A stretch of DNA of 64,000 bases from Ornithodoros turicata. Lineage: Eukaryota > Arthropoda > Arachnida > Ixodida > Argasidae. A program made the position numbers and the translations under genes. Below the pieces are notes generated by a model. The model was not told where the DNA came from. It saw only the letters and a program-made list of their open reading frames with translations, and searched no databases. This document shows positions 11,991 to 23,094 of the stretch, one piece after another; position 1 is the first letter of the stretch; the number at the start of each line of letters is the position of its first letter. The DNA lies in assembly GCF_037126465.1 (NCBI RefSeq), contig NW_026999401.1, forward strand, positions 332,501-396,500, written 5' to 3'.

Positions 11991-13329
11991 GATTTATTTC
12001 ATTTCTTTCCGTTTTCATAAACGTCGAACTGGCCAAAATAATACATCCATGAAGCATAATCGTCAAAACTACGCACTATGGTTTGCAATCGCCGCGTCAT
12101 CGGAATTTAGGTTACCGGCCAGTCTCAAGGTCGAGGCAGGCGCCTACAGCTCCCCATAGAGCCCATAGTTTGAGATAATTCAGGCAACACTGGACATACG
12201 ACCAATGAAAATGCGTCGTGATGCCTAGCAGCCAACCAATCAGCAACCTCGCAGTTTGGCTCGGCTTTCGGCCGGCCCTGGCTGCCATTGACTTCTACTG
12301 GTTTTCATACCTGGCGCCCGTTATTCCAAAATAACTAAGACATTTTTGATAGGCGAAATACATATTTATTGATGCAACGTATAAACTCAAATGTTTGACT
12401 CATATATTCACCGTGCGTACAGGACGTTTCGTTCCTTGAATAGACAGCAACCAAACCAAGTTCGAACTTGCAAAGCACACATACAGTCTACTTCTGGAGG
12501 CGAGCGAAGTCCACGAGTGAGTGCGTTTCACAGATGAGCATCTTCTTCTCATTCTGGCGATGCACCGTAGGTCACACAGTCACGGGAAATACTTTTGTCG
12601 TTACGAACACTCTCTTCTTAGTCACTCTATTTGAAAATGCGACAGCGCTCGAAAGTATTCCTCAGGCGTCAGCTCACCAAGCACTCCAGTTCCGACCCGG
12701 CAAGAATATCCGTATGTTGACACTTTATCGGAGATCAGTACATGGCCAGCGTCACTATAGCTCACGAACAAACCCGCGCGTACACTTCCTCTTTGGTCGT
12801 TGTGGTCAACCGACATCGGCGAGCCGCGGAGACGCAGCGACCTTGATTGGAGCTGCCCGCATGGCCGACTGCCGAGACCCGAGACTGCCCGCGAAAAGTG
12901 AGCTGTCAGATATTTCGAAACTTTATCAACCAATCCCGGAGCGCGCATCCTCCTTTGGCCAATGGGCATCCGTCATGATGCCTGACGATGTAGTACCACG
13001 TGACTGTGACGTGATTTTATTTTTCTACTGCCGCAAATGCGGGGAGCTGTGGAGGCCTGGTCGAGGCTCAAAGTTGGGACGACCACACGTGCCCTTACCG
13101 AGCGCCAATGTAGCGCCATCTCTTACGCGAGAGCAGAGGCTTCAATGTCGTAGCTCTACCGGAAGAAGCAGACGACAGCGGCTCACATATCCCGATCCGA
13201 GCGCTACCGATGCGCCATCTATTAGGCAAGAGCAGAGGCCGCAGCGCTCCGCCTCCCGAGTCCTCCTATTGGCGCGCCATTTGGGGGCGGAGCCTCCCTC
13301 GCTCTTGGTCAGCAAAGTCAAGGATAGTC
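11991..13329. repeat. Right inverted end of the Merlin element, interrupted
   Basis: Positions 12000-12137 and 13059-13329 form the inverse counterpart of 3864-4340. The interruption is a separate transposon at 12138-13058. The left end therefore shows the pre-insertion state. Confidence 0.88.
12138..13058. mobile_element. 921-bp non-autonomous DNA transposon, 9-bp TSD
   Basis: It is inserted in the right arm of the Merlin element. GGTCGAGGC is duplicated at 12129-12137 and 13059-13067, and it is single in the matching left arm near 4120-4135. The ends AGGCGCCTACAGCTCCCC and, inverted, AGGCCTCCACAGCTCCCC match at 15 of 18 bases. A 9-bp duplication suggests a Mutator-like (MULE) or Merlin-type element. 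The plus frame 12468-13412 runs through the element into the Merlin arm and is not credible as a gene. Confidence 0.85.
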
Positions 13330-13337
13330 AAGGTAAG

Positions 13338-13881
13338 ACCCGTCAGGACCTGAAGACTAGCTTGCCAAAGTGTCGCTTCAGCCGCCACTACAGAGGCACC
13401 GGAGAGTGCTAAGCAGTGTACGTTGAGCGCCTTGTGTTCCGCATCTTACGAGAAGCACAATTTTTTCATTTTCCACCCATTATCACCCCGTTTTACCCTG
13501 TTTTACGACTCCTGCAATAAAACCCAATTTTACCGCCTCCTCTGGTTTTCCAAAAGCGTGAAACCCGAAAGCACATTGGGCTGTTCAACATTTCACTGGA
13601 CTATATATGAGCCATTGCAGGAAACTTTGTGTGTGTTCCCGTTTTGGGTAGTACGTAACAAAGTTACTGCTCCTCCCTGTAACCCGCCATTTGAAAAAAA
13701 GGTGACGACACATGCACAAGACAATGGCGGGCCTTATAGCTATGGTTAGCTAAAATCGCCTGTCAGTACTTCGACGTCCCATACCACCTCTGTCGCGCTT
13801 GAACGTGTTGTGCCAGTACTATAGTGTATTTGAAGGTGGACCATGTGCTGCGTGGTGTTTATTACTCTAGAGAAATAGGTC
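13338..13881. other. Unassigned DNA right of the Merlin element
   Basis: No gene or repeat end was recognised. Confidence 0.4.
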
Positions 13882-14339
13882 TTGCAACACCTGGAGGTTT
13901 GATATGAGATAAACGAGGGAGTGCTCATTTTCGACAACCATGTCCTCTACAGTACATGGACAGATTCCTTTGAATCATTCAATCTGTATTTGTACCCCTC
14001 TACCTGTTTCTATTTTGTACTTTCTGTTTGTAATCTTTTGCAATTTATACACAATTTGGTCAAATTTGGTTATTGCTTCAGGGAATTTGTTCAATGTTTA
14101 ACACTAGTATTAGAAACAAAGTGGAAACTTAATGACTGTGAGCAGTCATTAAACTGCACGACGCAAGAAGAAAAAAATCTCCTATGCCTGTTATTCGGTT
14201 GACGACTGCAAGACGTACAAATGACCGTCACTGGAAGCTCCTATGATGACAAGTCTGGATCTCCTCCAGACATCCCATCACGGATGAGGACGTGATGATA
14301 CTTTGAGGACGTCCTGAGGACCGCGAGTGTTCAAACTAC
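13882..14339. repeat. Dispersed repeat, copy 1
   Basis: It begins TTGCAACACCTGGAGGTTTG and ends with CCGCGAGTGTTCAAACTAC. It is closely similar to 16392-16850 over its whole length, with small indels. The class is unknown and there is no coding capacity. Confidence 0.8.
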
Positions 14340-15439
14340 AATCAGAACAAGGAAATATGTTCTCTGTGTCGGTGGTTAGTGTTGTGCAGTTTTTCTTTTA
14401 TTGAGGCCTGGACAGACAACCAACAAAATGGGTCGCATGGAACGGTCACTTTTGGAACATTCAGGTAGGTAAGATGAAAAAGGTTCAGTCTCGAACTCTA
14501 ACTGCGTTGAAACCGGTTTTGACACGGTAACTGAAATTTTCTAGATAGGCCCGGATCCGGCAAAAACTAACTGTACTTTACGGTTCCGGTTCGCGGTTTG
14601 ATGCTCTGCTACAAACCCCACAAAGGGTTCATGTAGGGTCGTGGGTGTACCGAGGTAGGGGGCAAGGGGATCGCCGTAACCCCCCCCCCCTCCCTTGTCC
14701 CCAAGGTCGCTTGTGAAAATAGTGCACTTTTTAGTCTAGGTCTTATAATTATTATACTCAGATATGACATGGTATAGGAACCTGTGAACACCCACGCAGT
14801 CCTCCAGGTCCGCTTCCTGGATGGCCGTCATTATTCCTTTTAGGATCCCAAACAGCCGAGGCCACACAAGATATTTATATACAAACTGAGTTTCATTTCA
14901 CACGTTAGAAACCTTAAATTTCGTCCTAAATACCTGCTCCGCGCTCTTGTAAATTATTCTTATCCTTATATTGCTTATTATACTGCTCTTAAAAATCCGC
15001 TCTGCGCTTTCGGATATCTCTCCCGTGGAACTGCTGACAAAAACTATGTGACGCTGTCAACAGCTGATAAATGATAATCCTTTCAATCTCATTCACCTCC
15101 CAAGTCACAATATGTTGCATGTACGAATGTCCAACGTATAATACGATACGAAGTGAATGCCGAGAGCACGAGACAGCGCAAGGCATCTTCTCCGTATTAC
15201 GGGGCTGCTTCGGGAGAAAGTCCGCTTTACGGCACTCTCGTGTTAATCAGTGCCTGGAAACCAGCTTTTCTTACACTGAATCTGAACAAATTGTATAATG
15301 CTTGAGTAAAAAACACGAAGAGTACATCGAAGTAGCTCCAAAACATGGATCACTTAATAGTTTATTTTAAATTTGAAGCAGATACTTATCAATCTAATCT
15401 TACGACACCGCCAAGAAGGAATCACGTGCCTCATCCCAG
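14340..15439. other. Unassigned DNA upstream of U6
   Basis: It contains a poly-C tract near 14681-14690 and no supported gene. Positions 15360-15439 directly upstream of the TATA box should contain the U6 proximal sequence element, which I cannot identify by consensus. Confidence 0.4.
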
Positions 15440-15447
15440 TATAAATA
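15440..15447 (+). promoter_or_regulatory. TATA box of U6 (Pol III type 3 promoter)
   Basis: TATAAATA lies 31 bp upstream of the inferred U6 5' end. This is the spacing expected for a gene-external Pol III snRNA promoter. Confidence 0.75.
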
Positions 15448-15470
15448 ACGGTTCGGGGTGCATTGACTTC

Positions 15471-15483
15471 GTACTTCCAAAGT

Positions 15484-15523
<40 letters not shown>

Positions 15524-15573
15524 GGCCCCTGCGCAAGGATGACACGCAAAATCGTGAAGCGTTCCACATTTTT
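15471..15573 (+). ncRNA. U6: U6 spliceosomal snRNA
   Basis: From CATATACTAAAATTGGAACG onward the body matches the animal U6 consensus, including the ACAGAGA box region, the AGCATGGCCCCTGCGCAAGG segment and the GACACGCAAAATCGTGAAGC 3' stem, followed by a T-run that ends Pol III transcription. The 5' stem-loop is a short GTACTT-CCA-AAGTAC hairpin instead of the longer vertebrate or fly stem; short 5' stems also occur in some other animals. The TATA box at -31 and the intact terminator argue for a functional gene rather than a retropseudogene. Confidence 0.93.
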
Positions 15574-15576
15574 TTC

Positions 15577-16391
15577 TAAATGCTGCGGCCGACGCTATCA
15601 GTTATCGGAGTTAGCATTTTCAATGCAACAATTGCCGGAGATACAATAAGGTTATGTGCACGGTTCCCCGCTTTGGATTTTTATTTTAGGGCGGATTCGC
15701 CGTATATGTTTTTGGTTTGTATTTATTTCGGTGAAGTCGGCGTTTTTCCGTGACTTTTCTAGCATGTATACGTACACGTCCTTGCAGTTATCGACTAATA
15801 TAAATCGTAACGTAGTTTCAAAACTGCGTGTCAACGCAGCCTTAAAAGCGAAAAACCAGTGCGAAATTAGACCCTGTGAAACATCACAAAAGGAACACTG
15901 TTGTGTTTTTCCTTTCCTTTTTTTTTTTTTTTGCCAATAAATCTCTTCCCCCCCCCCCCCCTTACAGCGAAGCGGTGGTACTCAAATCGTCAGAGCAGAG
16001 CTTTGTGTGTTTGTGTCTGTGTTAAATTTAACGTGCGCAGCGATTGCTTCCCATAATCTTTTTTGGGGCATTCATTTGTATTCGGTGTTTTCCCCGTGAA
16101 AGCTGAATGATGAAAAAATTACCAGCGTGAATGTTTTTCGACGTTCTTCGGAATTAAAACCTAAAACGCGAAATCCTAGGGATACAGAAATCCCAAACTG
16201 AGAAAACTTACATTTGTTGAAGTAATTGCCGATGGGTTTCCACGAATAACGCACATACAAAATGTGTAGCATGTATGTGTATGTGTCTACCCTACATGTG
16301 TGTCTCTATATGTGTGTCTCTGTGTCTCTCATATATCTCTTCCTCAATGTAACACCATATGCACGGGATTATCGAGCAAAAAGAAAAAGTA
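15577..16391. other. Unassigned DNA with repeat traces
   Basis: Positions 15660-15780 (motif GGGCGGATTCGCCGTAT) resemble 62260-62365. Positions 16080-16300 resemble 44100-44260 (motifs GGGTTTCC and CGAATAACGCA). Poly-T and poly-C runs lie near 15918-15962. No gene is supported. Confidence 0.5.
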
Positions 16392-16849
16392 TTGCAACAC
16401 CTGGAGGTTTGACATGAGATAAACGACGGAGTGCTCATTTTTGGCAACCATGTCCTTTACAGTACATGGACAGATTCCTTTCAAATCATTCAGTCTGTAT
16501 TTGTACCCCTATACATGTTTGTATCGTGTATTTTCTGTTTGTAATCTTTTGCAATTTATACAGGAGCTCTCCTTGTTTGGTTGAATTTGGTTATATTGTT
16601 TGAGGAAATTTGTTCAACGTTTAACACTATTAGTAAACAAACTGGCAACTTAATTACTGTGAGCAGACATTAAAATGCACGACGCAAGAAAAAAAGAAGC
16701 CTGTTCTTCGGTAGACGACTGCAGGACGTACAAATGACCATCACTGGAAGCTCCTATGACGACAAGTCTGGATCTCCACCCGACTTCCCATCACGGATGA
16801 GGACGTGATGATACTTTGAGGACGTCCTGAGGACCGCGAGTGTTCAAAC
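16392..16849. repeat. Dispersed repeat, copy 2
   Basis: It is a second copy of the 13882-14339 repeat. It ends at a TA dinucleotide where mariner sequence begins, so the mariner element inserted into or beside this copy. Confidence 0.8.
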
Positions 16850-16851
16850 TA

Positions 16852-17060
16852 CGAGGGGTGTTCAAGTCAAACTGGGACTTTTCATTTTTCGCAAAAGTAA
16901 AATGGACTTACAGGCGAGAAATTAGTTTTATTTTCCAACGTAATCTCCAGCTGCACCAATGCACTTGTCCCAGCGTTTGTGTGCACTTTGTGTGGAAACG
17001 GATGGAACTGCAGCGCCACCACAGACAAACATATTATAACAAACTTACGGTAGTATAAAT
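16852..17060 (-). pseudogene. Mariner transposase 3' relic
   Basis: After TA at 16850-16851 the sequence CGAGGGGTGTTCAAGTCAAA is a mariner-type terminal repeat. On the minus strand a frame ends at 16928 with RWDKCIGAAGDYVGK, matching the conserved C-terminus of mariner transposases. Only this end is present; the rest of the transposase and the other terminal repeat are missing, so it is a dead fragment. Confidence 0.85.
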
Positions 17061-17290
17061 TTCTTACGGTGTTTATCTTCCTGCGGCGTTTCAGTCGAAA
17101 TTTTATGATGTTTTTGACAGATATGCCGCATAATCAATTGAAAAATACGAATTCTTCTCTCGCCAATATAGTTTTGTCGTCAGCTGCTGTCGCCTCACAA
17201 ATGGATCGGGAAGCTGCTCCCTCGACAACGGCGACAGCGACAGAATCTGTAGCGTGTCGCTTGTCGCGTGTTATGGGATCCGCCCTTAAA

Positions 17291-17646
17291 GGCTGCGTTC
17301 CAAATCCAATACCCCGGTTAGTCGACTGCCTAGCGGTCTAACCGGAAGTGCCGCCATGTTAAGTCTCGTTCCAAACCTCGCCAAGTCCGCTATTCAGTCG
17401 GCTACCGCCTAGTGCGCATCGATGCAGTCTAGTTATACGCCTGACCATCTGACAGCCGGGATGGCTGACAGCGGGAAACGCTAGTACCTGCTGCGCTTGC
17501 GCATTACGCATTTCTTGCGTGAGCAACGAGATGGCGCCACAGGCGCCTCGGCTAGGCAAGCCTTTTCCAATAGTGACAAGCAAAGGGGTGTACTCAGCTG
17601 CCTATAGTCAGGCGGCTTCGCGGGCGCGAGGTATTGGAACGCAGCC
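17291..17646. mobile_element. 356-bp MITE with GGCTGCGTTCC ends
   Basis: The ends GGCTGCGTTCCAA and TTGGAACGCAGCC are inverted, with AAA on both sides as a possible 3-bp duplication. This would fit a PIF/Harbinger-type element. It is non-coding. Confidence 0.65.
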
Positions 17647-18743
17647 AAAGCTTTGCATCTACTCCTCGTAGATATTTGTCGCTTGTCGCCAGAGACCGTT
17701 GCCGGGCGCATGCCCAAATCCGCTAGATTTGGCGGTATGTAACTGAAGTGAATGATAAAAAATAGGAATGTGGGGGCCATGGCGTTGCGTGGGTGGCAGG
17801 TCAACTTTATTAAAACGAAATTTCGAGCTTGTAGGTGGGAAGCGAGCGAACTTTCGAAAGCAAAAGTGCCGGAATGAGGGAAAAGAAAGAAAGAAACAAA
17901 CGAAGAAGAAGACGAAGAAAGACGAAAGCGCCGCCAAGAGCCAAGTACATGAACGCATAATTTGACGCTATTAACTGATGACTCCACATTTGGTTGTGTG
18001 GTGTATATAAACTGAAATCACTTGACGTCGTGAGGTGTTATGTCGGGAAACGCCGATTTCTCTCCTGAAATGTTGTTTCGCAGCTCGCTTTTCTCGCCGC
18101 TCAAATGGGTCGGAAAACAGCAGCACTAACACCCGCGACAGCGACAGAATCTGTAGCATGTCGCTTGTTATGGGGCCCGCGCTTGATTCCGTTTCCTCTT
18201 CTATCGAAGGGAATAGAAGTTACACGTGAGAGTGTTGAAAAGACGCGGGGTCATTCCATGCAAAACGTCCCAGAGGATGACGCCCTACCCTATATAGTCG
18301 ATTTTGTTATAAAAATTCGTACGAATTTATTACTCGGAGAAAACCACTAAAACGAAAGTTTTAGCTTCCATCGCAAAGTAGTTGTCCCTTAGTTTGCCCG
18401 TTTAAAGTTACGGGATTAGCCTCTGACCACCCCTGCAGTCTGCCCCAGAGTCGTCGTCTACATATCGGAGGGTCGAAATATTCTGGCTAGCCGTATGTAT
18501 CCTAAAGGCAGTGCGAAAGATGCTTCAAGAAGCAACGTCTCGCTTTTTTTTTTTCTCGGCTACGTGGCTAGAAGTAAAGAGACAAAATAATTTTTAGAGT
18601 TGAGATAATAATGGGTACTACGAGCCAAAAAAAGCTTTTTTTAAGGCGCTAGACAAAATAATAGGAGACAAAAATACGCCAAGATGCGATTCATCGACAC
18701 TTTAACCGTAAATAACAAAAATGGTGGTTTCGTTCACGTAGTA
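17647..18743. other. Unassigned DNA
   Basis: No gene was recognised. The motif CGACAGCGACAGAATCTGTA near 18135 is shared with 17230, so the two stretches are related repeats, both of unknown class. Confidence 0.4.
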
Positions 18744-19228
18744 AAAATACAAGATAACGTCTCTGGCGCTTCAAACTTTGCAGACTGATAGTCATTCGCC
18801 TGAAGTTTTATCCATATTTTTCTTTCTTCAAATGCTATCACATTTTGTAGGAAAAAAAAGTTAGAAGCAAAGCAAATTCTCACCCCCATGCATTTCCTAT
18901 GGCCTCTACCGCCCGCAACCCGCCATTTTTTCCTCTGTCTGCTTCACGTTCATATCACCACGTATAGGGGTGGGGGTGGAGGTGGGGGTGGGGGGCGCTG
19001 CCTGGAGACGAAGCAAAAGCAAAACCTATGGAACAACAAACAACCAGATGGACCAGATGCAGGGTTTCGAGGCAGCGCCACCTATTTTGCTTCTATAGAG
19101 AATTTGCTTTGCTTCTAACTTTTTTTCTACAAAGCGACAGCATTTGAAAAAAATATGGATAAAACTTGAAACAAATGACTATCAGTCTGCAAAGTTTGAA
19201 GCGCAGGAGACGTTACCTTGTATTTGTA
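18744..19228. mobile_element. Foldback element with ~140-bp inverted ends
   Basis: Left arm 18744-18882 and right arm 19095-19228 are inverse copies, with shared motifs GCAGACTGATAGTCATT, AAGCAAAGCAAATTCTC and ATCCATATTTTT. The spacer contains a GGGGGTGGGG tract and no gene. Exact ends and target duplication are unclear. Confidence 0.7.
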
Positions 19229-19372
19229 CCTTGTATGATCTTGTATTTGTACGACTCGATCGAGATGTGTAACCTTTGCTAAATTCACCCTGCAGAACTG
19301 GTTGACCTGCAGTGCGACGCACCGATAAGAACAGGTTCGCTGAAGTTGGTGCGGCTTCGTTTTACTCTGACG

Positions 19373-19973
19373 CAGACTTGTACATATTTCGAGTATTGTA
19401 TTTAAAATACTGTACTTTAAATACAATTTTCGGTATTACTACTCTATACTCAATACTTTTTGTTTTGTGTATTTGTACTCTATTTCAAATACATTTTATG
19501 ATACTTTCTACTCCATACTCTAATTACATATTTTGGATCTGCCTCTCAAACTCTCTGTGTCTCGTCTTTCCATTATCTTGCTAGTTGAGTGTAAATTTCG
19601 CTGTGTCAATGAGCTTCTTAGAGAGCACGTGCTTAATACCGAGAAGATCAAAGTTTCCAGTGAACTCGTGGAACGTCTGTTCAGTATTTGCGGGCAATGC
19701 TTTGCAGAGAAAGAGAGGAAAGATGTCAGACGGCCATTTTGAAATGCAATTGCTACTGCGAGCAAATAAAATGTACGCTTCAAGCGCATGACTGCCTTAT
19801 TTGCGAGAGGCACTCGAGTATCTGAATTGTATTTCAAATACTTTTTGAAGTATTTTGTACTATATCTTAATTACTTTAATTTTCATGTGTTTATACTCTA
19901 TCTTGATTACATTCTAGCGTTAGTATTTATTATCTTATCTTAGATACATTCTTGAGTATCTTGTACATGTCTG
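19373..19973. mobile_element. hAT non-autonomous element (TTTAAATAC family), copy 1
   Basis: The 8-bp duplication CTCTGACG lies at 19365-19372 and 19974-19981. The ends CAGACTTGTACATATTTCGA and, inverted, CAGACATGTACAAGATACTC fit hAT. The outer parts match the copy at 40617-41379, while the interiors differ (19590-19810 here). Confidence 0.88.
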
Positions 19974-20408
19974 CTCTGACGCTGGACGAAAGTATCTGAC
20001 GATGCGTATGTTGTCGTCGACGAGTCTGTCTATGTTCGGTACAACATACGTTTAATAACAGGCTAGTCCTCGCAATCCAGCTAAGAACCTATGTACATGT
20101 ACAGGAGCAGAAAAGAAAAAAATAAATTCAAATTCAAATTAAATTCAAAATAAGAATAATTCGTGGCTTTACGTCGCGAGACAACTTGTCAACGCACATC
20201 TGCGAGCAGATCTTTTCTGTGATGAACCTGAATAAGTATATATATATACCGTTTGGCAGGAGGTGGCAAGGTGTGTGCAAGGCGAAGGTGATTAAATGAA
20301 ACATCAAAATATTATTTGTGGCACATAGCAAATCGCAAATGTGTAACGAGATAACGGTAACAAAAATGGAGTCTGATATTTCTTTAGTGAGCATTGCTAG
20401 AAACACTC
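19974..20408. other. Unassigned AT-rich DNA
   Basis: No supported gene. A (TA)n run lies near 20236-20248. Confidence 0.4.
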
Positions 20409-22189
20409 ATTTCATTTCATTTCATTTCATTTCATTTATTTAACCCTTAAAGGCCCGAGGGCATTACATAAGGGACATAGGCAAAGCAAAACACAGTAAT
20501 GCTAATTACAATGTTACAAGTTATAATAATAACAATAACAAATTACAAAAAAGAAAAAAAAGAAAAAAATGACTACGATGATGATGCATCTCATTAATGT
20601 ACAGCGTACTTTGCAACTATCAAGGTAAGTCTAGTGATAATGAAAACATCTAACAAGTTAGTTCAGTGTTAATCTTTCAGGTGTTCTGTCAGAGACTGTT
20701 GAAAGCGTGTGTTATCTGTGATCGTCACTATGCTGTTCGGCAGGTTATTCCAGAGGTCAATAGTTCGTGGTAAAAAAGAGTTTTGGAACGAGGTTGTAGA
20801 AGCATGAATTGGACATATTTTTTTCAGGTTGTTAATGCGTGATGAAGACCGGAAGGGTTTCAATATCATGTCGTGTTTTATGTCAAGAGGGCTGTGGAAA
20901 AGTTTATGAAGGAATGTTATGCTGCCATGTATACGTCTTTGTTTCAGTGTGGGTAATTCGAGGGTATGCCTCATATCTGTGATACTGCTGTGCGGGTTAT
21001 AGTTGTTCATTATAAACCTGATGGCGCGGTTTTGAATAGACTCCAATTCAGTACTTAGTGTTTCCTGCCAAGGGTGCCATATTACAGATGCGTATTCGAG
21101 CTTGGGTCTCACTATTGTTGTGTATGCAAGCTTTTTAACAAGTGGTGAAGCCATACGGATGTTTCGCCTGAGGTAGCCAAGGGATTTGTTTGCACTGGAT
21201 GAGATAGCACGGATGTGTGTGCGCCATGATAGGTCTGGTGTTAGGTGAAGTCCAAGGTATTTATAGTTATTTACCTGCGTTAGTACTGATGTTCCCAAAA
21301 CGTAATTCAAGTTAGAAGGTTGGCATGACCGAGTGAAAGTCATCGACTTACATTTCGAGTAGTTAGCTTCCATTAGCCAGTCGGAACACCACCGATGAAA
21401 AGAATGTAAGTCGTTTTGTAATATGGCTCGATCATGTTCATTATGTATGGTTCTATATATGACACAGTCATCAGCATACAGGCATATATTGGACTTGATG
21501 TAGTTTGGTAAGTCGTTGATGTAGATCAGAAAGAGCAACGGAGCAAGCACGGATCCCTGCGGTACTCCGGATGTTACTGGTGAAATGCTTGAACAGGTGT
21601 TATTTGCAATTGTGTACTGAACCCGTGAGTGAAGAAAATGCCGAATCCATTCTGAAACTGCGTTATCAATGTTTAGTCGAGATAGCTTGTGGAGTAAACG
21701 TGAATGCGGGACCTTATCGAAAGCTTTCGAAAAATCTATAAAAACAGCGTCTGTCGGTATCCTATTGTCCAAGTTAAGATGAATGTCATGAGTAAACCGT
21801 AACAGCTGCGTCTCACAGCTTAGTCCCTTGCGAAAACCATCTTGAGTGTTAGATAACAAAGAGTTGCTTTCAAGAAAATTAATGATAGATGAGTACAAAA
21901 TGTGTTCCATGAGCTTTCCAGATACACTTGTCAACGAGATGGGTCGATAGTTTGATGGTGTATATCTGCTTCCTGATTTGTAAATTGGTGTCACGCGAGC
22001 AGTTTTCCAGTCTTCAGGAACAACACCTAGCCGAAGGGACTGGTTGAAAATGTCACACAAGAACAGTGATGAAACCATTTTAGTACTTTTAAGTATCTTA
22101 GCGTCGATACCGTCGTCACTCATAAGCCAACATTCTCTTCGTATCTCAAATTTTTTTGTAAACGCCTGATTTCTAGATGTTATTAGCAC
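20409..22189 (-). mobile_element. 5'-truncated CR1/L2-like LINE
   Basis: The reverse-transcriptase coding region at 20669-22189 is followed on the minus strand by a short 3'UTR and an (AAATG)n-type microsatellite tail at 20409-20440, the 3' end style of CR1/L2 LINEs. No endonuclease or ORF1 lies upstream (beyond 22190), so the copy is 5'-truncated and cannot mobilise itself. Confidence 0.85.
20669..22189 (-). CDS. LINE reverse transcriptase, 5'-truncated but open
   Basis: This 506-residue open frame shows successive non-LTR RT blocks: WKTARVTPIYKSG, NYRPISLTSVSGKLMEH, QDGFRKGLSCETQLL, VFIDFSKAFDKVPH, SGVPQGSVLAPLLFLIYIND and the catalytic YADD in CLYADDCVIY. These are followed by the thumb region and the C-terminal domain ending SLTEHLKD. 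The family resemblance is CR1/L2. It reverse-transcribes its own RNA at the nicked target. The ATG at 22189 is only the first Met in the truncated frame, not a real start. The absence of stops over 1.5 kb suggests a fairly recent insertion. Confidence 0.88.
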   Translation of the reverse strand: MLITSRNQAFTKKFEIRRECWLMSDDGIDAKILKSTKMVSSLFLCDIFNQSLRLGVVPEDWKTARVTPIYKSGSRYTPSNYRPISLTSVSGKLMEHILYSSIINFLESNSLLSNTQDGFRKGLSCETQLLRFTHDIHLNLDNRIPTDAVFIDFSKAFDKVPHSRLLHKLSRLNIDNAVSEWIRHFLHSRVQYTIANNTCSSISPVTSGVPQGSVLAPLLFLIYINDLPNYIKSNICLYADDCVIYRTIHNEHDRAILQNDLHSFHRWCSDWLMEANYSKCKSMTFTRSCQPSNLNYVLGTSVLTQVNNYKYLGLHLTPDLSWRTHIRAISSSANKSLGYLRRNIRMASPLVKKLAYTTIVRPKLEYASVIWHPWQETLSTELESIQNRAIRFIMNNYNPHSSITDMRHTLELPTLKQRRIHGSITFLHKLFHSPLDIKHDMILKPFRSSSRINNLKKICPIHASTTSFQNSFLPRTIDLWNNLPNSIVTITDNTRFQQSLTEHLKD

Positions 22190-22549
22190 CGTACTTTTTC
22201 AAGAACCGCTAAAATATCATTTATGTTGCTAAACAATGCGTACAGCAGTTTACTACAATAAGCATTGCCACATCGCGTGCAACAAGCGGTGGTAAACGCG
22301 ATGCCGACGCTTCACCATGACAACCTCAACGTGGACATTCTGCTCCATGCGGTTGCATAGCTTCGATACCGTTCCGTTCACGCTGAGTTGGCGCTCCGTT
22401 GGCCCGATTCAGTTGGCAAAAGTTGCTCCATGCGGTTGCCGCCTAAGGGTCATAGTATACCGACATACATTCCACCGTAACCGTTACCCTCGTATAGTAT
22501 CCATGACATGACTTCAGAGCACACGACGTCTGTTTCATTCGCCTATCCG
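22190..22549. other. Unassigned DNA
   Basis: No gene or clear repeat end was seen. Confidence 0.4.
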
Positions 22550-22719
22550 TAGTCCAAAGCGCCGAAGTTTTTTCTTGGACCGAAAACAGTTAAATATATT
22601 TTTCGGTTTCCCTCCTGAGCGAAAAAGACGTATACGGTTTCGATTCCGTTCCGGTTCGCACCAAAATAGCGTTTTTTTTCGGTTTTCGGTTCCGGTTTTC
22701 GGTTCGCTCCGACACCCTG
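22550..22719 (-). repeat. GGTTTTCGGTTCCGG-rich hAT-like end
   Basis: Alternating GGTTTTCGGTTCC motifs end at CTCCGACACCCTG. Read on the minus strand this is a hAT-like terminus CAGGGTGTCGGAG. The opposite end was not located. Confidence 0.5.
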
Positions 22720-23094
22720 GAGCAAACAAACATGCTGATGCGTTGACCAAACTGCTTTTTGCCCCTGACTCCGCCGCTGCGTTGCTGTAGCGAAAGCAAA
22801 CAAATAAATAGAAAATATAATGGAAAGTAAGTATAGAAGAAAGGAAGCAATGGAAGAAATAAATTCACGCTTTCTGTATTACAATTTATTGACAAGAGCA
22901 TGCCTTTAGAAACAAGGACTGCAAGGACTTCGCAATCATACCCATGCCACTATAAAGCTGACGAATTTCCGGTACTCGTGTTTGCCCCCTTTTTCCAGAT
23001 CGAAGGAGTTTGTTTAATGTATCGATTTGTTTAGTCTGAAAGTAAACGAGACAGGAGGCGATGTGATCTTTTCTTCACAATACTTACGTGGGAG
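22720..23094. other. Unassigned AT-rich DNA
   Basis: No supported gene. Confidence 0.4.

Larger units (their letters stand above)
3864..13329 (+). mobile_element. Complete giant Merlin DNA transposon
   Basis: The outer ends are inverted: GACTATCCTTGACTTTGCTG on the left and its complement at 13310-13329. They are flanked by a perfect 8-bp duplication AAGGTAAG at 3856-3863 and 13330-13337. Merlin elements are known to make 8-9 bp duplications and to encode an IS1016/ISXO2-like transposase, which lies inside at 7535-9311. The inverted ends run several hundred bases and continue into 228-bp subterminal repeats, about two copies on the left and an expanded array on the right. The size is about 9.5 kb, or about 8.5 kb without the 921-bp insertion and its duplication. 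Typical Merlin elements are much shorter. The long left interior (4.7-7.5 kb) has no clear gene. Confidence 0.9.

Noticed and set aside
12468..13412. 314-codon open frame
   Set aside because: It runs from the nested 921-bp element into the Merlin inverted arm; the same residues appear in reverse at the left arm, so it is terminal-repeat sequence, not protein.
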